64,000 nucleotides of DNA from Brevundimonas bacteroides DSM 4726. Its GTDB lineage: Bacteria; Pseudomonadota; Alphaproteobacteria; Caulobacterales; Caulobacteraceae. The DNA is taken from contig NZ_JNIX01000004.1 of NCBI RefSeq assembly GCF_000701445.1, positions 1 to 64,000 of the forward strand, given 5' to 3'. The translations under genes and the position numbers were made by a program. The first letter of the stretch is position 1, and each line of letters begins with the position of its first letter. The notes below the pieces were generated by a model. It made no database searches. It saw nothing but the letters and a program-made list of their open reading frames with translations, and was not told the DNA's origin. Of the stretch, positions 58,343-64,000 are shown in pieces.

Positions 58343-58480
58343 ATGCCTATGAGAGATCGCACGGACAACCCCTTCTGGCCGCCGGTCGCGTCGAAGCGAC
58401 GGCGATGGGGCAAGCTGGTCGTGTTCGCGGCGACGGCGGTCGCGGGCGGCGTGGTTTTGACGGCGCTGTTGAACGGATGA
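58343..58480 (+). CDS. Small single-pass membrane protein (45 aa)
   Basis: This short frame begins MPMRDRTDNPFWPP, has a basic stretch SKRRRWGK and one membrane helix (LVVFAATAVAGGVVLTALL), and ends LLNG. Third codon positions are about 84% G or C, like neighbouring genes, whereas the competing longer frame (58294-58569) has many A/T third positions. An AGGAAA lies about 12 nt upstream. It sits between the polymerase and the SleB gene and may be a small partner of either. No homologue is recognised. Confidence 0.6.
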   Translation: MPMRDRTDNPFWPPVASKRRRWGKLVVFAATAVAGGVVLTALLNG

Positions 58481-58565
58481 TCCAGGAAGCGGGTCAACGT
58501 CAGCGGTTGATCCGTAGCGACGGCTCGCGCGTGTCAGCGGCTGGGCGAGATGCGGAGAAGGAGAC

Positions 58566-59687
58566 ATGAGCGCCCAGGACGCGAGCCTCGAGAGACCCGC
58601 CCTTCATCCGGTTCTGGAGCGGATTTCTACATGGCTCTCCGCACTGGCGCTCAGCCCGCTTACGCCCTCGGCGCTGGGAATCGTCGCCTCCCTTGCCATC
58701 TTATTGGCCGCAGGCGGTGCCTTGCTGCATACGCGGCTGGGAGAGCTCGCGGCGGCTCGGACGGTTGGGGGCGATGAGCCGGCAGCGCCGACCGCGATGC
58801 TGACCCCGACGCTGGATTACACCCTGGCACCCGATGCCTTGCGTGAGGTCTCTATGGATGAGGCGCGCGCTTTCAACGCCGCCCTGCCGTTCTCGACCCT
58901 GCCGATCCAGGCGGCGCGGCCCTTTATCATGCCGCCACAGCAAATTGCAGACTATGCCCGGGCGCTCGATTGCCTGACGGCGGCGGTCTACTACGAGGCA
59001 GCCTCGGAGACCGCGGCGGGCCAGGCCGCAGTGGCCCAGGTGGTCATCAACCGGATGCGCCATCCGGCCTTCCCCAAGACCATCTGCGGCGTGGTGTTCC
59101 AGGGACAAGAGCGGACGACGGGATGTCAGTTCAGCTTCACCTGTGATGGAGCCATGGCGCGTGCTCCGTCGGCGGCGGGTTGGGGTCGCGCTCGGGCGGT
59201 GGCGGCAGCGGCGCTCAACGGTGCAGTCGCCCCGCAGGTGGGGATGGCCACGCACTATCACACCGATTGGGTCGCGCCCTATTGGGCCGAGCGGCTGGTG
59301 AAGATGACGCAGATCGGCACGCATATCTTTTACCGATGGACGGGGGCTTGGGGGCTGGCGGGGGCGTTCACGGGTCGTCATGCGGGCGCAGAGCCGGTGA
59401 TCGCAAAGCTTGCCGCGATTGGCACCTATGTGGAGGAGTTGCCTGCCCCTTTGCCGGAGGACGTAACGACGATGGTCGATGTCGTGCCGACAGTTGTTAT
59501 CGCATCTCTAGAGGTAGCTGCCGATGCTCCTTTGGCCATTGAAGACGAGGGGTGGGAAGCGCCCGCAGACAGCGGACAACTCGCTATTACATCAGATTCT
59601 TCGGCTACCCTTCCACTGGCGAACCCCCTTGTTCCACCCGCGTCTGCACCGACCCAGCGTCGATCGCGACTGGCTGTGCCCCGGTGA
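58566..59687 (+). CDS. SleB/CwlJ family cell wall hydrolase
   Basis: This 373-aa protein has one N-terminal membrane segment (about residues 38-60: ALGIVASLAILLAAGGALL) and a hydrolase_2 domain (about 140-250) with the family blocks DCLTAAVYYEAASET (catalytic Glu), QVVINRMRHPAFP, QFSFTCDG and GMATHYHTDWVAPYW. It would cut peptidoglycan in the periplasm. The C-terminal 120 residues are acidic and low complexity. Lying within an exopolysaccharide locus, it may make room for the export machine. Confidence 0.88.
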   Translation: MSAQDASLERPALHPVLERISTWLSALALSPLTPSALGIVASLAILLAAGGALLHTRLGELAAARTVGGDEPAAPTAMLTPTLDYTLAPDALREVSMDEARAFNAALPFSTLPIQAARPFIMPPQQIADYARALDCLTAAVYYEAASETAAGQAAVAQVVINRMRHPAFPKTICGVVFQGQERTTGCQFSFTCDGAMARAPSAAGWGRARAVAAAALNGAVAPQVGMATHYHTDWVAPYWAERLVKMTQIGTHIFYRWTGAWGLAGAFTGRHAGAEPVIAKLAAIGTYVEELPAPLPEDVTTMVDVVPTVVIASLEVAADAPLAIEDEGWEAPADSGQLAITSDSSATLPLANPLVPPASAPTQRRSRLAVPR

Positions 59688-59726
59688 TCGCCAACCAAGA
59701 GGCCCGGCCAGACAGTTTCGGCTTGA

Positions 59727-61294
<1,568 letters not shown>

Positions 61295-61464
61295 GCGATC
61301 CCTCATTGCCCCCGTTCAAGCCCAATCTGCAATCCAGATAGAAGCGCAAACATTCAGCGTTCTGTCTTGATCAAGCGATACACACTCTCCAAGCACCCGT
61401 TTCGGTCCGTCTCCTGTCGGTCATGCCTTTTTCTAGGTCAACCCACCATCGCAAGTCTTGAGCC

Positions 61465-62808
61465 ATGACCGTCGAAACCCATCAATCCAATAGCGACATC
61501 TATCCGTACGAACAACTGTTGGAACGGATCGCAGGCCGCGATGCCGTCATAGGGATCATCGGCTTGGGGTATGTGGGAATCCCGCTTGCCTTGCGTTTTC
61601 ATGACATCGGTTTTCCCATCGTAGGTTTCGACATCGATGACAAACGCGTCAGGACGATGAATGATGGACGAAGCCCGATCCATCACATCGCAGCTGAAGC
61701 CATTGCCTCGATGAGGGCCGGCCGATTTGAAGCCACAATGTCATTCGAGCGCATCGCAGAAGTAGACGCGATCATCATCTGCGTGCCAACGCCTCTGAGC
61801 CGCAATCGCGAACCTGACCTGACTTACGTCGTCGAGACGATGAAGACGATTACTCCCCACTTGCGGCCAGGGCAGATTTTGTCACTCGAGAGTACGACGT
61901 GGCCCGGAACGACCGAGGAGGTTCTTCGCCCCTTCGTTCAAGGTCGTGGCCTGACGATCGGGAAGGATTTGTTTCTGGTCTATTCCCCCGAGCGGGAAGA
62001 CCCAGGCAATCTGAACTTCAGCACCCACTCCATCCCCAAGGTCGTAGGGGGCGCGACAAAGAGTTGCTTAGAGGTCGGCGAACGCCTGTATGGCGCAGCG
62101 GTCGATCGCGTGGTCTCCGTATCCTCGACCCAGGCGGCTGAGTTGACCAAGCTGTTGGAAAACATCCACCGCGCCGTCAACATCGGTCTGGTCAACGAGA
62201 TGAAGACCATTGCAGATCGAATGGGTATCGACATCTACGAGGTGATCGATGCCGCCGCGACTAAGCCATTTGGGTTTACGCCCTACTACCCGGGTCCAGG
62301 GCTGGGGGGGCACTGTATCCCGATCGACCCCTTCTATCTGACGTGGAAGGCGAGGGAGTACGGACTTTCGACACACTTCATCGAACTGGCCGGGGAAATC
62401 AACCGAAGGATGCCCGAGTGGGTTGTGACCAAAATTGGAGACGCGCTGAATGAACGGGAGAAGTCACTGAAGGGAAGCCGGGTACTTGCACTCGGAATCT
62501 CATACAAGCGGAACGTCGATGACACGCGCGAGTCTCCGTCGGTGATGGTGATGGAGATCCTTCGGTCGCGAGGTGCGATCGTGTCGTATTCTGATCCTTA
62601 TGCCCCCACCTTTCCGGTCATGCGCGAGCATACATTCGATCTGAGGTCGGTAGATTTGACGCCCGAAGCCGTTGAATCTTTCGACGCCGTCGTCCTGCTG
62701 ACTGACCATTCGAACGTTGATTACGACCTCATACTCGAGCACGCGAGGCTGATAATCGACACGCGCGGTAAGTATCGGGGGGCCTATCCCAATGTCGTGA
62801 AGGCATGA
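61465..62808 (+). CDS. UDP-N-acetyl-D-glucosamine/glucose 6-dehydrogenase, WbpA-like
   Basis: This 447-aa nucleotide-sugar dehydrogenase has an N-terminal NAD site [18 protein letters not shown] (about residues 32-49), [13 protein letters not shown], and the catalytic Cys284 in [15 protein letters not shown]. Regular C-terminal UDP-binding blocks follow ([14 protein letters not shown]). It oxidises the sugar C6 to the uronate in two NAD+ steps. With the WbpB- and WbpD-like genes just upstream, UDP-GlcNAc is the likely substrate. The 170-bp intergene before it may hold its own promoter. Confidence 0.92.
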   Translation: MTVETHQSNSDIYPYEQLLERIAGRDAVIGIIGLGYVGIPLALRFHDIGFPIVGFDIDDKRVRTMNDGRSPIHHIAAEAIASMRAGRFEATMSFERIAEVDAIIICVPTPLSRNREPDLTYVVETMKTITPHLRPGQILSLESTTWPGTTEEVLRPFVQGRGLTIGKDLFLVYSPEREDPGNLNFSTHSIPKVVGGATKSCLEVGERLYGAAVDRVVSVSSTQAAELTKLLENIHRAVNIGLVNEMKTIADRMGIDIYEVIDAAATKPFGFTPYYPGPGLGGHCIPIDPFYLTWKAREYGLSTHFIELAGEINRRMPEWVVTKIGDALNEREKSLKGSRVLALGISYKRNVDDTRESPSVMVMEILRSRGAIVSYSDPYAPTFPVMREHTFDLRSVDLTPEAVESFDAVVLLTDHSNVDYDLILEHARLIIDTRGKYRGAYPNVVKA

Positions 62809-62959
62809 CGCGACACCTACACACTTTATCATACTCACGTACAAAGCTGTGCTTCGCTTGACGAACAGGCTTGCTCCGCCAAGCGGCAGCTCGAATGAGC
62901 CAAATCGCTGCCCGGTCGGCTGCCTAGCTCGGCTCGTGGAACGCGTCAGTCGAGCGGGT

Positions 62960-64000
62960 ATGACCCGCTCGATAGGAGTTCTCATCAGCGGTACAGCGCT
63001 GGCCCATGCGATAACGGCTACTGCCATGCCTGTCGCTACGCGGTTGTTTACGCCGCAGGACTTCGCGGCCGCCACCACGTTTTCCAGCCTTGTGGGGGTT
63101 CTTGTGGTTGCCGCATGCCTGCGCTACGAACTAGCGCTGCCCCTGCCCGAAGACGAGGTCGAGGCTGTCAACCTGCTTGCCCTCAGCTGCGGTCTGACCG
63201 TCGCATTCACGCTGGTCGTCGCCGGGATTATGGCGCTGATCCCCCCGGCGGGCTACGCGCTTCTCGGCCAGCCCGGCTTGACACCCTGGATCTGGCTGTT
63301 GCCGCCGGCCATGCTGATCGGCGGGCTCTATTTGGCGCTGCAGATGTGGTACGTCCGCAAGAAGGGGTTCGGGGCCATCGCCCGCAGCCGCGTGACCCAA
63401 TCCGCCGCAGCCGCCGCCGCACAGTTGGGCATGGGGTTCGCAGGAGCCGCGCCCCAGGGTCTGCTGGTGGGGCAGATGTTCAACTATGGTGCAGGCGCCG
63501 TGGGATTAGGCGTTGGGCTTTTGTTCAAGGAACGCGCCCTGCTGCGCCGGGTCAGCTGGCAGGGCGTCGTCCAGGTCGCGCGAATCCACCAAAGGTTTCC
63601 TCGGTTCTCGGTTATGGAGGCGCTGGCCAACGCTGCGAGTATCCACCTTCCTGTGCTGCTCATCGCCGCCCTGACCGTCGGACCGGAGGCGGGCTACCTG
63701 GCACTCGCCATGTTCCTTTTGCAGGCACCGATGGCCTTGGTCGGCAATGCCGTAGGCCAAGTCTATCTGTCGGGCGCGCCTGACGCCCATCGCGAGGGCC
63801 GGCTGGCCGTCTTCACCTCGGAGATGATGGCCCGGTTGATGAAGGCCGCTGCGGGGCCGATCGTCTTTCTTGCAGTCGCGGCACCGGCCGCCATCGGGTT
63901 GGTTTTCGGTGCCGACTGGACACGGGCCGGGGTGCTCGTATCCTGGATGGCACCCTGGTTTCTGCTTCAATTCGTGGCTGCGCCGGCGTCGACCGCCCTG
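62960..64000 (+). CDS. Oligosaccharide flippase (Wzx type), partial at window end
   Basis: The frame from ATG 62960 runs open to the last base, giving 347 residues without a stop. It is highly hydrophobic, with about ten membrane segments (for example FSSLVGVLVVAACL and LLIAALTVGPEAGYLALAMF), and the MATE/Wzx-like start GTALAHAITATAMPVATRLF followed by TPQDFAA. It would move lipid-linked repeat units across the inner membrane for the Wzy polymerase. A GTG at 62936 is an alternative start. The C-terminus lies outside the window. Confidence 0.85.
   Translation, partial: MTRSIGVLISGTALAHAITATAMPVATRLFTPQDFAAATTFSSLVGVLVVAACLRYELALPLPEDEVEAVNLLALSCGLTVAFTLVVAGIMALIPPAGYALLGQPGLTPWIWLLPPAMLIGGLYLALQMWYVRKKGFGAIARSRVTQSAAAAAAQLGMGFAGAAPQGLLVGQMFNYGAGAVGLGVGLLFKERALLRRVSWQGVVQVARIHQRFPRFSVMEALANAASIHLPVLLIAALTVGPEAGYLALAMFLLQAPMALVGNAVGQVYLSGAPDAHREGRLAVFTSEMMARLMKAAAGPIVFLAVAAPAAIGLVFGADWTRAGVLVSWMAPWFLLQFVAAPASTAL

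Noticed and set aside
58294-58569. 91-aa frame starting at the wzy stop
   Set aside because: It has ATGA-type junctions, but many A/T third positions and no domain-like features; the 45-aa membrane frame inside it is better supported.
61366-61375. Palindrome CTTGATCAAG upstream of the WbpA-like gene
   Set aside because: A 10-bp palindrome occurs often by chance, and no second copy or promoter context supports it.

Overview
The window looks like chromosomal DNA of a high-GC alphaproteobacterium, most likely Caulobacteraceae (Brevundimonas/Caulobacter type). The reasons are the strong G/C bias at third codon positions, four large TonB-dependent receptors (three with the VDEI[VI]VTG-type plug start common in that family), a FecI/FecR/receptor set, GCTAN-type -10 candidates, and tightly packed operons joined by ATGA/GTGA overlaps. 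The genus is inferred from gene style, not from a marker gene.

Region 1 (about 0.2-13.3 kb) is a sugar-acid catabolic locus. A leftward operon carries an MFS transporter, a divergent DgoK-like protein, an SDR dehydrogenase and an aldose 1-epimerase. Divergent to it run a DHDPS-family aldolase, a DgoD-like dehydratase, an IclR regulator, a TonB-dependent receptor, DgoK, the KDPGal aldolase DgoA, an SMP-30 lactonase and a secreted BNR-4 beta-propeller protein that may be a polysaccharide lyase. Together these steps match a De Ley-Doudoroff (D-galactose/galactonate) route. Three promoter regions share a 19-bp pseudo-palindrome that could be the IclR operator.

Region 2 (13.3-22 kb) has a small membrane-anchored protein, an ECF sigma factor, a FecR anti-sigma factor, an STN-domain TonB receptor and a Tat-type secreted ComEC-like metallo-beta-lactamase. 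A LysR-linked unit follows, with a dienelactone-hydrolase-like protein and an NTF2-like protein.

Region 3 (22.3-37 kb) is an alginate utilisation locus. It has two large TonB receptors around a GntR/FCD regulator, then a divergent operon PL6 lyase - PL17 exolyase - MFS transporter - SDR (probable DEH reductase) - SGNH esterase. The divergent promoter holds seven GGTTG/CAACC elements in 95 bp.

Region 4 (37-50.3 kb) starts with an SRAP protein that lacks its catalytic Cys2, a short TetR protein and small hypotheticals. It is dominated by a leftward conjugation cluster, trbC-D-E-J-L-F-G-I-traF-transglycosylase-(58 aa ORF)-HTH. No trbB, traG or relaxase is visible here. A lux/tra-box-like palindrome lies upstream of trbC.

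Region 5 (50-64 kb) is an exopolysaccharide/capsule locus: VanZ-like protein, short Wza-type export protein, secreted hypotheticals, outer-membrane barrel, Wzc-type co-polymerase/kinase, Wzy-type polymerase, a 45-aa membrane protein, an SleB hydrolase, WbpB-, WbpD- and WbpA-like nucleotide-sugar enzymes, and a Wzx-type flippase cut by the window end. A 28-bp imperfect hairpin repeat recurs in at least four intergenic regions.
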